Positions 51,997-60,131 of a stretch of 64,000 nucleotides of DNA are shown here, piece by piece (the first letter of the stretch is position 1; every line of letters begins with the position of its first letter). Position numbers and translations under genes: made by a program. The stretch covers positions 868,001 to 932,000 of the forward strand of contig CAWAIR010000037.1 in assembly GCA_963782045.1 (NCBI GenBank), given 5' to 3'. The DNA is from CAVSRC01 sp963782045 (GTDB taxonomy: Bacteria > Pseudomonadota > Alphaproteobacteria > Rhizobiales > Kaistiaceae). Under the pieces are notes generated by a model that was not told the DNA's origin, did no database searches, and saw nothing but the letters and a program-made list of their open reading frames with translations.

Positions 51997-52774
51997 CGTT
52001 GCCGCTGAGGCCCTGCAAGGCGGCGTCGAGGTCGTGGAAGAAGGCGCGGATGCGCTCCGCGTCGGCGCCCAGATCGTGGGCGGCGTTGCGCGCCGCCGAG
52101 CGCATGTCGACCAGCGAGCCGTCGCCGTCGGGGACGATGCGGATGGCGACGTCCTGGCGGAAGCCGAAGATCGGCGTGGTGGCGACGGCTTCGATATGGG
52201 CGGTCTCGTCGCTGTCGGAGGGCTCGCGGCTCTCTAGGACGCGCCAATGGCGGTCGGCGACGATCGCCTTGGCCTCGTCGTAGACGCGCGCCGGCGACAC
52301 CGAATAATGGCGCGGATAGATGTCGGGATAGGCGTCGCGCTGCGCCGCGATGTCGTCGGCGGCGGGATCGGTGATCGTCTGGTCGTCGGCGGTGCGGTCG
52401 CGCCCGGCGCGCTCGAACTGCGGCGGATCGCCGGGATCGGTGGAAATGTCGATCAGCCGGGGCAGCGTCACCACCTTCCATGCGCCCACCGCCGGCAGCA
52501 CCAGCACGAGCAGCCCGATGACCAGCCCGCGGGTGGCGGCGCCGGCGCCCTTGCGCCCGTCGCGCCAGATGCCGGTGAAGGCGGCGAGCGCCATGATCGC
52601 CGCCAGCGCAGCCAGCGAGAAGCCGAGCGCCATCACCGCATAGGTCGGTGTCGCCGCCAGCATTCCGGCGCGATGGCCGATGGCCGCGATGACGAGCACG
52701 GGAACCGACAGCGCCGCCAGGCGGGCGCTCGCCGCGGCCAGCTTCGAACGCCGTTCACCGAGACGCGACGTCAT
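51983..52774 (-). CDS. DUF1499-family membrane protein
   Basis: A 263-residue protein with three hydrophobic segments in the first ~110 residues (VLVIAAIGHRAG, YAVMALGFSLAALAAIMALAAF, GLVIGLLVLVLPAVGAW) and a C-terminal soluble DUF1499 domain with YPDIYPRHYSVSPARVYDEAKAI, HIEAVATTPIFGFRQDVAIRI and VDMRSAARNAAHDLGADAERIRAF. This family is widespread in alphaproteobacteria but has no function assigned. Start ATG at 52774 (MTSRLGERRSK); upstream in-frame starts lack support. Confidence 0.85.
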   Translation of the reverse strand: MTSRLGERRSKLAAASARLAALSVPVLVIAAIGHRAGMLAATPTYAVMALGFSLAALAAIMALAAFTGIWRDGRKGAGAATRGLVIGLLVLVLPAVGAWKVVTLPRLIDISTDPGDPPQFERAGRDRTADDQTITDPAADDIAAQRDAYPDIYPRHYSVSPARVYDEAKAIVADRHWRVLESREPSDSDETAHIEAVATTPIFGFRQDVAIRIVPDGDGSLVDMRSAARNAAHDLGADAERIRAFFHDLDAALQGLSGNVSGG

Positions 52775-52972
52775 GTCGGTCTTCCCGGAAGCGCAGCGCG
52801 GACGGTCACGGCGAAACTCCTCGAAACAGGCGGCGCCATTCAAGGCAGAACTGTCGCACCTGTCCAGACGGTTTGCCCTTGCGGGGCGGAGGGACGCGGC
52901 GGATATTTCGCGCGGAAATCAGGCGTGCAAACGAAATCGGCGCGAATCGCTGAACCGCAAAGGGATCCAGCC

Positions 52973-53398
52973 ATGTCCGACGAGCACCAGGGAGCGCCCT
53001 CGCCGACCCCCGAACCGGGTGGCGGGCCCTCCGCCTTCGATGCCATCAGCCCCTATCTCCACCCCGGCCGCCAGAACGTTCTGCTCAATTACGTTCTCTA
53101 CCTGGCCGGGCTGGTGCCGGCCTTCGGGGCGGTGCCGCTCATCGTGGGGTTCGCGCTGGCCGTGATCAACCGGCCGAACGCGGCCGGAATCTGGGCGGAT
53201 CACTACACGTTCCAGGTGCGCAGCGCCGGCATCGGCCTGTTGTACTGCATCGTCTCGGGGATTCTGGTGCTGGCCTTCGGGCTTGGCATCCTCCTCCTGC
53301 TGCTCACCGCGGTCTGGTGGATCGTGCGGGCGATCAGGGGGCTGATGGCCGCCAGCCGCACGGAGACCGTGGCAGACCCGCAGACGTGGGGCTGGTGA
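52973..53398 (+). CDS. Small DUF4870-like membrane protein
   Basis: A 141-residue protein with a polar N-terminal tail (SDEHQGAPSPTPEPGG), a hydrophobic pair (VLYLAGLVPAFGAVPLIVGFALAVIN), and another pair (IGLLYCIVSGILVLAFGLGILLLLLTAVWWIV). The spacing and the WADHYTFQVRSAGIGLL motif resemble DUF4870/TMEM-like proteins. The ATG at 52973 has AAGGGA upstream. It is divergent from the DUF1499 gene. Function unknown. Confidence 0.75.
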   Translation: MSDEHQGAPSPTPEPGGGPSAFDAISPYLHPGRQNVLLNYVLYLAGLVPAFGAVPLIVGFALAVINRPNAAGIWADHYTFQVRSAGIGLLYCIVSGILVLAFGLGILLLLLTAVWWIVRAIRGLMAASRTETVADPQTWGW

Positions 53399-53543
53399 TG
53401 TGTGATCGACATCAATGTAAGCATCGCAGCAATTCGGTAACCAGGCAGTGCCAACATGGATTCGCCGCAATCGGCCACCACAGAGGCGCCCCGGCGGCAC
53501 TGGTCGCCGGGCGAGCATAGACTAGGACTGACGAGATACTCCC

Positions 53544-53729
53544 GTGAAGCGCAACAAGGAATTCGTCGAGCTGCGGCCGTTTCGGTCCCGAGCCGACGAC
53601 GCTCTCGAGCACTCGCTCGAAGCCAAGTATCGCCGGATCGCCATTCCCGAACTGGCGGAAATCGTCCAGCAGCAGCAACAGGCCAGCGATCCGTCGACCG
53701 CGCGCGAGGACGATAAACAACTGCACTGA
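53544..53729 (+). CDS. Small hypothetical protein
   Basis: A 61-residue frame from a GTG with no strong ribosome site: KRNKEFVELRPFRSRADD, then LEHSLEAKYRRIAIPELAEIVQQQQQ and an acidic tail. It is hydrophilic and probably helical. It ends inside a palindrome (53721-53742) that also holds the stop of the LysE remnant on the other strand, and that symmetric arrangement supports its being real. No family recognised. Confidence 0.4.
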   Translation: MKRNKEFVELRPFRSRADDALEHSLEAKYRRIAIPELAEIVQQQQQASDPSTAREDDKQLH

Positions 53730-53742
53730 GACCTCAGTGCAG
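53721..53742. terminator. Bidirectional hairpin between convergent gene ends
   Basis: CTGCACTGAG, AC, CTCAGTGCAG is a perfect inverted repeat. The stop codon of the small plus-strand gene is in the left arm and that of the minus-strand LysE remnant in the right arm. A two-base loop is tight, so the structure may work as a bidirectional terminator or open slightly at its base. Confidence 0.6.
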
Positions 53743-53850
53743 GGCTGACCACGCCTCGCCGACCAGCCGGGCGGCGAGCGCCAGCATCACCACCCCGATC
53801 AGCGCATCGAGGATTTGCCAGGCTTTCGGCCGGGCATAGGTGGCTGTTGC
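53734..53850 (-). pseudogene. 3' end of a second LysE-type gene
   Basis: The minus strand reads ARPKAWQILDALIGVVMLALAARLVGEAWSALH, which is nearly the same as the end of the intact LysE gene at 56521 (ARPKAWQVLDTLIGVVMLVLAARLVAEAW). DNA identity is high for about 100 bases and then stops. It overlaps the 3' end of the TetR gene in another frame. It is a leftover of a duplication or rearrangement that involved the 53.7-57.2 kb region. Confidence 0.7.
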
Positions 53851-54560
53851 CGACTGGTGCGAGGGCGGCCATCCCGGGCAAGATCAACCCCGGCGCCGAC
53901 GATGCCGGCGCCTGGAGTTGGCTGGCTTGGAGCTGACGTGCCAACCGGCGCCCTGGCGCCGTAGCGCAGCCCGTCGACCAGCAAGGCCACCATCCGCCGC
54001 GCCTGGCCGGCGCCGGCAAGGTAGGCCGGGCGCCGAGGCTCGCGACCGCATTCAGCAATTCGTGCGCATCGGCGTCGGCGCGTACGTCGCCCGCCGCGAC
54101 CGCTGCCTCCAGCAGGGACCGGAGCGCCGGCACGAGATGCTTCTCGAAATAGGCCGGCAACGGCTCATAGGCCGGATCGCCCGAGTGCAGGGCCGTGCCG
54201 AGCCCGCGCTTGGTCGCGATGAAATCGACGAAACGCTGCATCCATAGCGCCAGCGCCTCGCCGGGGTCGTGTTCGGCGGCCAGCGCCGATGCGGCCTCGG
54301 CGCAGGCATCGACCTCCTGCCGGAAGACGGCGACGATCAGGTCGGAGCGCTGGGGAAAATGGCGATAGACGAGTGCCAACCCCGACGCCGGCCTTTTCCG
54401 CGATCTCGCGCACAGGCGCGTCGACACCCGAAGTGACAAAGACGGTCTTGGCCGCCGTGATCAAGGAATCGAGATTGCGCCGTGCATCGGCGCGCACGGG
54501 CCGCTTTCCGGCTCCGCCGGGCTCCGCGCCGCCTCCCTTCCCGTCGTTCCTGTCGTTCAC
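53799..54560 (-). pseudogene. TetR-family regulator, interrupted by single-base frameshifts
   Basis: The protein has to be read across frames. The helix-turn-helix region (NLDSLITAAKTVFVTSGVD, VREIAEKAGVGVGT) is in the first frame and YRHFPQRSDLIVAVF with the rest of the ligand domain in the next, with an extra base near 54375. A second shift near 54010 returns AYLAGAGQARRMVALLVDGLRYGA. Both shifts behave as one-base insertions. The DNA-binding domain begins at a GTG at 54560. It is divergent from the SDR gene with two palindromic operators between, so it is the local autoregulator. The insertions may be sequence errors, since nothing else is missing. Confidence 0.75.
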
Positions 54561-54578
54561 GCACACACCACTTGATAA

Positions 54579-54620
54579 ACGGAACATCGTTCCGTATATA
54601 AGCGGAATAATGTTCCGCTT
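54579..54620 (+). promoter_or_regulatory. Two TetR-type operators in the TetR-SDR intergenic region
   Basis: ACGGAAC-ATC-GTTCCGT (54579-54595) and AAGCGGAA-TAATG-TTCCGCTT (54600-54620) are two perfect palindromes sharing the CGGAA/TTCCG core, separated by 4 bases. They lie in the 120 bases between the divergent TetR and SDR starts. A TetR-family repressor would bind both sites and shut both promoters. Confidence 0.72.
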
Positions 54621-54683
54621 ACACCTGTTTAGCGCGGCCCGGTCGGCTTTTGCCACATCATCGACAGGCAGAAGGAGATGTCC

Positions 54684-55440
54684 ATGCCGGACAAGCGCGT
54701 CGCCCTGGTCACCGGGGCCAATCAAGGCGTCGGCTATCAGGTCGCAAAGGAACTGGCGGCAGCTGGCGTCGACGGTTTTCGTCGGGTCACGCAATGCCGA
54801 CAAGGGGGAAGCCGCCGCTGCGAGCATCGGTGGAGGCGCGCGCGCCATCCAGATCGACGTGACCGACCAGGCCTCCATTGCCGCAGCGGCGGAGCGCATT
54901 CGCACCGAGTTCGGCCGGCTCGACCTGCTGGTCAACAACGCCGCCATCTCGAATACCCGGGCAGGCGGCATGACGCTCGAGGAGTACCGCAAGACCAGTC
55001 TTGCCAGCAACGTGCCGCTCGATGAAGTCCACGCGATATGGGAAACCAACGTGTTCGGCGTCCTCGCCGTCTACCAGGCGATGCTGCCGCTCCTGCGTCT
55101 GTCCACGGACGCCCGCATCGTCAACGTGTCGAGCGGGGTCGGATCGCTGACGGCGAACGCCGATCCGGCCTACCCCTATCACAAGAATTTCGGCCCGGGA
55201 TACGCCGCCTCCAAGGCGGGGCTCAATGCCATGACCCTGGCCATGATGGTCGAGCTGGAATCGACGGGGATCAAGGTCAACCTCGTCTCCCCCGGCTTCA
55301 CCAGCACCAACCTCAACAACTACGAGGGCACCCAGTCCGTCGAGGAGGGGTCGCGCGAGGTGGTGCGCGTGGCGCTGCTTGGCCCGGACGGCCCATCGGG
55401 GACGTTCACGCGCTGGGAGAACCAGACGATCCCGTGGTGA
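54684..55440 (+). pseudogene. Short-chain dehydrogenase/reductase, one-base frameshift
   Basis: N-terminal VALVTGANQGVGYQVAKELAAAG (cofactor glycine motif) is in one frame. An extra G near 54775 moves the rest into another: VFVGSRNADKGEAAA, LDLLVNNAAISN, the catalytic Ser region RIVNVSSGVGSL, and YAASKAGLNAMTLAMMVEL with the YxxxK pair, ending PSGTFTRWENQTIPW. All SDR catalytic elements are intact once the extra base is ignored. The ATG at 54684 has GAAGGAG at the right distance. It lies under the TetR operators and 45 bases before the aldo/keto reductase gene, so both form a small reductase operon. Confidence 0.82.
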
Positions 55441-55485
55441 GCGTACCGGCCCGGAAATCAGACCATTCAGCAAAAGGATCTCAAT

Positions 55486-56517
55486 ATGCGCTATCGCACA
55501 CTCGGCCGGACCGGCATCAAGGTCAGCCCCTATTGCCTCGGCGCCATGATGTTCGGCCCCACCGCCAATGCCGACCATGACGAGTGTGCCCGCATGGTGC
55601 ACAAGGCGCTCGATTTCGGCATCAACTTCGTCGACACGGCCGATCGCTACAGCGCCGGCGAGTCCGAGGTGATCCTCGGCAAGGCGCTGAAAGGTCGGCG
55701 CGACACTGTCGTGCTCGCGACCAAAGTGCATGGGGCGATGGGCACCGATCCCAACATGCAGGGCAACTCGCGGCGGTGGATCATGCAGGCGGTCGAGAAT
55801 TCGCTGAAGCGGCTGCAGACCGACTACATCGACCTCTACCAGATCCATCGTCCGGCGCCCGACACCGACATCGAGGAGACGCTTTCCGCCCTCACCGACC
55901 TGATGCGCGCCGGCAAGGTGCGCGCCATCGGCTCATCGACCTTCCCGGCATCGGAGATCGTCGAGGCGCAGTGGGTCGCCGAGCGGCGCGGGCTGGCACG
56001 CTTCCGCACCGAGCAGCCGCCCTATTCGATCCTCGACCGCGGCATCGAGCGCGAAGTGCTGCCGGTTGCCGAACGCTATGGCATGGGGGTGCTGGTATGG
56101 AGCCCGCTCTCCAAGGGCCTGCTCACCGGACGTTACCGCAAGGGCCAGCCGACGCCGGACTCGCCGCGGGCGAAATTCATGCCGCAGCAGATGTCGGACG
56201 AGCGCAGCCTCGATGCGGTCGAGCGGCTCATCCCGCTGGCGAAAGAGGCCGGCATGTCGCTCACCCACATGGCGATGGCCTTCGTCATGGCGCATCCTGG
56301 GGTGACCTCGGCGATCCTCGGCCCGCGCACGATGGCGCAGCTCGACGATCTGCTGGCCGGGGCCGAAGTGCGGCTCAGCGACGAGGTCCTCGACCGGATC
56401 GACGAGATCGCCCCGCCGGGGGTCAATGTCGGGCTCAACCAGGCCGACTACATTCCGCCGGCGATCGCCAAGGCCGATCTCCGCCGCCGTCCGGTTGCCG
56501 AGCGTGCCGCCGTCTGA
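55486..56517 (+). CDS. Aldo/keto reductase
   Basis: A 343-residue AKR of the NADP-dependent YajO/AKR11-13 type: MRYRTLGRTGIKVSPYCLGAMMFG, the catalytic Asp in INFVDTADRYSAG (with the Tyr following), Lys in LATKVHGAMG, IDLYQIHRPAPDTD with the catalytic His, and NAD(P)-binding WSPLSKGLLTGRY and ILGPRTMAQLDDL. The gene has AAAAGGA-type spacing before the ATG and follows the SDR. The pair reduces aldehydes or quinones under TetR control; substrate unknown. Confidence 0.9.
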   Translation: MRYRTLGRTGIKVSPYCLGAMMFGPTANADHDECARMVHKALDFGINFVDTADRYSAGESEVILGKALKGRRDTVVLATKVHGAMGTDPNMQGNSRRWIMQAVENSLKRLQTDYIDLYQIHRPAPDTDIEETLSALTDLMRAGKVRAIGSSTFPASEIVEAQWVAERRGLARFRTEQPPYSILDRGIEREVLPVAERYGMGVLVWSPLSKGLLTGRYRKGQPTPDSPRAKFMPQQMSDERSLDAVERLIPLAKEAGMSLTHMAMAFVMAHPGVTSAILGPRTMAQLDDLLAGAEVRLSDEVLDRIDEIAPPGVNVGLNQADYIPPAIAKADLRRRPVAERAAV

Positions 56518-56520
56518 GCC

Positions 56521-57153
56521 TCAGCCGAGTGCCGGCCACGCCTCGGCGACGAGGCGGGCGGCGAGAACCAGCATGACCACCCCGATCAGCGTGTCGAGGA
56601 CCTGCCAGGCTTTCGGCCGGGCAAAGATCGGTGCTGCCAGCCGGGCGCCATAGCCCAGGCCGAAGAACCAGACCACCGAGGCGACACCCGCCCCGGCGCC
56701 GAAGGCGATTGCCCCGGCGCCGGGGTGCCTGGCGGAGAGCGCGCCGATCAGCACCACGGTGTCGAGATAGACATGCGGGTTGAGGAAGGTGAGTGCCAGG
56801 CAGGTGGCGACGGTCGCCGCCAGTCCCGCGGTCGAGTGGTCCGCCGGGGCGAGCGCTCCCGGCCGTACGGCGCGGTGGAAGGACAGCAGGCCATAGGCCG
56901 CCAGAAACGCGGCGCCGCCGAGGCTGATGGCTGTCAGCAGTGACGGCATGTCGCGGACCAGCGTGCCGAGCCCGGCGACGCCGGCCGCGATCAGCACCAG
57001 ATCGGAAAGCGCGCAGATCGCGGCGACGGCGAAGACGTGCCGGCGGGCGAGCCCCTGCCTGAGCACGAAGGCATTCTGCGCCCCGATGGCGACGATCAGG
57101 CTGGCGCCGAGCAGGAAGCCTTCGACCGCGGCCGAGAGAAGCGGTTCGTCCAT
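56521..57153 (-). CDS. LysE/ArgO-family amino-acid exporter
   Basis: A 210-residue membrane protein with six hydrophobic segments and the family motifs GASLIVAIGAQNAFVLRQGL near residue 15 and FLNPHVYLDTVVLIGAL near residue 145. Such proteins export basic amino acids (Lys/Arg). It starts at an ATG 8 bases after the SRAP stop and is convergent with the AKR gene by 3 bases. A frame running through both this gene and the SRAP gene exists only because of insertions; the two are separate proteins. Confidence 0.88.
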   Translation of the reverse strand: MDEPLLSAAVEGFLLGASLIVAIGAQNAFVLRQGLARRHVFAVAAICALSDLVLIAAGVAGLGTLVRDMPSLLTAISLGGAAFLAAYGLLSFHRAVRPGALAPADHSTAGLAATVATCLALTFLNPHVYLDTVVLIGALSARHPGAGAIAFGAGAGVASVVWFFGLGYGARLAAPIFARPKAWQVLDTLIGVVMLVLAARLVAEAWPALG

Positions 57154-57160
57154 GGCCGGC

Positions 57161-57849
57161 TCAGAGCAGCTTCGGCTCGACCGGTTCGAGCACGCCCGGA
57201 TCGTCGTTGTCGGCCTTGTTGACCCGGTTCGGAATCGCGAATCGCCTCGAAGAGGCTGTCCGGACGCGGGGCGGAGCAGCGCGCTCGCCTCGACCGGATC
57301 GCCGGTCAGCCACTGCTCGAAATTCTCCGGCGCGATCACCACCGGCATGCGGTCGTGGATCGGCGCCACGGTCGCATTGGCGCTGGTGGTGACGATGGCG
57401 CCCGAATCGATCTCGCCGCCGGTTGCCCGGTCGTGCCAGGTCTCCCACAGGCCGGCGAAGGCGATCGGCCGCCCGTCGCGCGGCCTCAGCCAGAAGGGCT
57501 CGCGCGTGCGGCCGGAATTGGAGCCCCGCAGCTTGCGCCATTCGTAGAAGCCGGAGGCCGGCACCAGGCAGCGGCGGTAGCGCATGGCGGCGCGGAAAGA
57601 GGCTTTGTCCAGAATCCCTTCGGCGCGGGCGTTGATGAGAAGCGAGAACTTCCTGGGGTCCTCCACCCAGGCGGGAACCAGCCCCCAGCGCACCAGCGCG
57701 AAGCGGCGGGCGCCACCCAGCATACGCACCACCGCGATCGGCTGGGTGGGCGCGATGTTGTAGCGCGGCGGGAAGGCTTCGCCGTCGAGGTAGCCGAACA
57801 GGGCTTCCAGCTCTTCCGGCGAGGCGGTCAGGACGAAGCGTCCGCACAT
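57161..57849 (-). pseudogene. SRAP (HMCES/YedK-type) abasic-site protein, frameshifted near its end
   Basis: From the ATG at 57849 the protein reads MCGRFVLTASPEELEALFG, so Cys2, which crosslinks abasic DNA, is present. RYNIAPTQPIAVVRM, LVPAWVEDPRKFSLLINARAEG, the Glu in SGFYEWRK and HDRMPVVIAPE also match YedK. Near 57263 and 57240 two one-base insertions shift the frame. Without them the end would read PDSLFEAIAIPNRVNKADNDDP, as in the family, ending at 57161. The catalytic part is complete, so the protein may well be functional if the insertions are errors. YedK shields abasic sites in single-stranded DNA. Confidence 0.82.
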
Positions 57850-57938
57850 GATCTGGCGTCTGATAGCGGGGCCGAGGCGTTCAGGATAGCAAACAATTTC
57901 CATCCCTCCCCGCGGCGTTTCGGATACGGTCGCGCGTG

Positions 57939-58374
57939 ATGCCCATGCCACCCGAGAATCTCCCGCAACGGCCGATTATCGGCGTCAGCGCGTTGGTGCG
58001 CCGCGACGGCGAAGTGCTGCTGGTGCGGCGCGGCCGGCCGCCCGGCGCCGGCGTGTGGAGCGCTGCCCGGCGGCAAGGTGGAATGGGGCGAGCGGCTCGA
58101 GGCCGCCGCCATCCGCGAGATTCGTGAGGAGACCGGCCTCACCATCGCCGGGCTGCAACGGATCGACATGGCCGAGATCATGAACCGCGACCCCGCCGGC
58201 GCCGTCGACTTTCACGCCGTGCTGGTCGTCTTCGCCGGCCGCGCGGTCGGCGGCACGGTGCGCGCCGGCGACGACGCGGCCGAGGCGCGCTGGGTCGCCG
58301 GCGACGATCTCGCCGCACTGACGCTGACCGGCGACAGCCGCCGGGTGATCGAGACGCACGGATTGACGCCATGA
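57939..58374 (+). pseudogene. Nudix hydrolase, one-base frameshift
   Basis: The N-terminal part (PIIGVSALVRRDGEVLLVRRGRPPGAGVWS) and the rest (LPGGKVEWGERLEAAAIREIREETGL, the Nudix box) lie in two frames joined by an extra G at about 58062. The box has the canonical G-x5-E-x7-REVREE-type spacing (G..E...REIREETG). ADP-ribose or 8-oxo-dGTP hydrolysis are typical for such short Nudix proteins. The stop overlaps the TIGR02301 gene as ATGA. Likely functional if the insertion is an error. Confidence 0.82.
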
Positions 58375-58760
58375 GGATCGTGACGATTGCGGCCGCGCTC
58401 GCCTTGGCGATCGCAACGGCGGCGCTCACCGCCCGGGCGGCGGACGGGCCGCCTCCCCCGCCGGCCTATCAGGCCGACCTGTTGCGGCTCTCCGAGATTC
58501 TGGGCGCGGTCCAGTTCCTGCGCGAACTGTGCGGCGCCCACGAGGGGGCGCTGTGGCGCGACCAGATGCAGGCGCTGATCGATACCGAACAGCCGGACGC
58601 CGAGACGCGGGCGCGGCTCATCGACCGCTTCAATCGGGGCTATGAAAGCTACCGCTCGGTCTACCGGGTGTGCACCGATTCCGCCCGCCTGACGGTCGAG
58701 CGTTACCTGCAGGAAGGGGCCGCAATCGCCGCGGAAGTGACCGCCCGCTACGGGAAATGA
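58371..58760 (+). CDS. TIGR02301-family protein
   Basis: A 129-residue protein with a signal peptide (VTIAAALALAIATAALTARA) and the alphaproteobacterial TIGR02301 core: YQADLLRLSEILGAVQFLRELCGAHEGALWRDQM, then RARLIDRFNRGYESYRSVYRVCT and a final helix. Two Cys in the mature part could pair. The family has no known function but is restricted mostly to Rhizobiales, which supports the taxonomic placement. Coupled to the Nudix gene by ATGA. Confidence 0.87.
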   Translation: MRIVTIAAALALAIATAALTARAADGPPPPPAYQADLLRLSEILGAVQFLRELCGAHEGALWRDQMQALIDTEQPDAETRARLIDRFNRGYESYRSVYRVCTDSARLTVERYLQEGAAIAAEVTARYGK

Positions 58761-58763
58761 TGG

Positions 58764-58811
58764 TTAGCAAAGGGTTAACCGCGACCCCCTAGGATTTTAA
58801 TGACGCGTTAA
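58764..58811 (+). promoter_or_regulatory. Two CtrA-type binding boxes
   Basis: TTAA-N7-TTAA occurs exactly at 58797-58811 (TTAA, TGACGCG, TTAA, followed by CC), and a near copy TTAG-N7-TTAA at 58764-58778. This is the binding consensus of CtrA, the cell-cycle response regulator of alphaproteobacteria. They lie between the TIGR02301 stop and the small conserved gene at 58908, so that gene is the likely target. The spacing of 33 bases puts the boxes about three turns apart. Confidence 0.65.
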
Positions 58812-58907
58812 CCCTTTCTTCACGATGTGCTGGCGCGGGGGCCGGCGCGTGTTACGTTGCCTAAGCATTAACCTCGCCGACGACTCGCAAGCGGGCGACC
58901 AAGCACC

Positions 58908-59185
58908 ATGACGATTGCGACCGGACTGGCCCCAGCCGCCACGGACAAGGAAGAGCGCTCGATTGCCGAGAAGAAGCGCCTTGCCCTCTCCTATCTCAGC
59001 GACGCCTGGGACGAGGCGCTGGGGGAGACGGATCGACCCCGACATCCTGGCGAACTCCGCCCTGTTTCTGGCGCTGTCGGACCTGGTCGCCGCCTATGGC
59101 GAGGAGGCGGTCGCCGAATTCGCCCGGGCGCTGCCGAAGCGCATCCAGGCGTTCGAGTTCATCCATCGACGTCACCGTCCAGTAG
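58908..59185 (+). pseudogene. Small conserved alphaproteobacterial protein, frameshifted
   Basis: MTIATGLAPAATDKEERSIAEKKRLALSYLSDAWDEAL in one frame continues as IDPDILANSALFLALSDLVAAYGEEAVAEFARALPKRI in the next, with an extra base near 59024. A second extra base near 59164 restores a short end (IDVTVQ, stop at 59183-59185). The result is about 92 residues, helical and acidic, of a type I have seen as a hypothetical protein in Rhizobiales. It has two CtrA boxes upstream. Function unknown. Confidence 0.65.
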
Positions 59186-59211
59186 CCGGCTCTGGCGGTG
59201 CGTATTGCGGG

Positions 59212-59330
59212 GCCTCGTGGTTCGAGGCCCGGCTGCGCCGGGCACCTCACCATGAGGCCTTGCTCTCGAGCCTCATCCTGAGGAGGCCCGCGAGGCGGCC
59301 CTCGAAGGATGCGGGCTCCCGCGGATCGAG
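59212..59330. repeat. Palindromic intergenic repeats of Rhizobiales type
   Basis: Successive stem-loop units: GGCCTCGTGGTTCGAGGCC, CCTCACCATGAGG, and CCTCATCCTGAGG followed by GCGAGGCG and TCGAAGGATG. The last wording is very common between genes in Rhizobiales genomes. It occupies most of the gap between the two small genes. Confidence 0.7.
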
Positions 59331-59397
59331 CCCGTGGCCGGCCCCGCTTGCTTTGGCCTAGGATGACTCCGGGACGACGCTGGGCTGAAGGACAGCC

Positions 59398-60114
59398 ATG
59401 CGGCGGATTTTCCGTTGAATCCTGCATTGCGGACCATCGGCTCTGGCGCTGGTCGCGGCGCTGCTGGCGTTGGCGACGCGGCTCCAGCCGGCGCGCGCGG
59501 TGGCCGAGGGCCACCCGGTGCAGACCGAGACCATCGTCGTGCCGCCCGACCAGGCGATCGAACCCGGCATGCCGGAGGTGCCGCCGGACGACAGCGCAGC
59601 CGACGGCGCCGGCCGAGCAGCCGGCGGCCAAGCCGGACATGCCGGTGCCCGAGGTCCTCTACGACGTCTCCAAGCTGCCGGTGCCGGTGGCGCGGCTGCG
59701 CCAGCAGATCATCGACGCGGCGGCGACCGGCGACCCCGAGAAGCTGAGGCCGATCATCGAGGCCATCGACCCGCCGCCGCAGCTCAGCTTCGACGAGATC
59801 GGCGACCCGATCGCCTTCCTCAAGTCCGATCCTCCGGCGACGAAGGCGGCCGCGAGATCCTGGCGATCCTGACCGAGGTGCTGGAGGCCGGCTATCGTCC
59901 ATGTCGGCGCCGGCACCAAGCCGACGAGATGTATGTCTGGCCGTATTTCGCCTACTACCCGGTGGACAAGCTGACGCCGCGGCAACTGGTCGAGCTGTTC
60001 AAGCTGGTCTATGCCGGCGACTACGAGGACATGAAGGCCTACGGCGCCTACCTCTATTATCGCGTCGGCATCTCTCCGGACGGCACCTGGAAGTTCTTCG
60101 TCGCCGGCGATTGA
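59398..60114 (+). pseudogene. Exported hypothetical protein, multiple frameshifts
   Basis: Pieces in several frames align end to end: a signal peptide (ALALVAALLALATRLQPARA), a Pro-rich linker (PPDQAIEPGMPEVPPDD), MPVPEVLYDVSKLPVPVARLRQQIID with ATGDPEKLRPIIEAIDPPPQL, then ILAILTEVLEAGY, VWPYFAYYPVDKLTPRQLVELFKLVY and GVSPDGTWKFFVAGD-like end (stop 60112-60114). At least four one-base shifts are needed (near 59413, 59610, 59840 and 59905). The encoded protein would be about 235 residues. I recall similar exported proteins in Rhizobiales but no function. The ATG at 59398 has AAGGA upstream. Confidence 0.65.
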
Positions 60115-60131
60115 GCGCCGGGACAGCGCTT

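Noticed and set aside
56521..57951. A single SRAP-LysE fusion protein
   Set aside because: The continuous frame depends on inserted bases near 57263 and 57240. The family-like end of SRAP and a normal LysE start (ATG at 57153) show that there are two genes.
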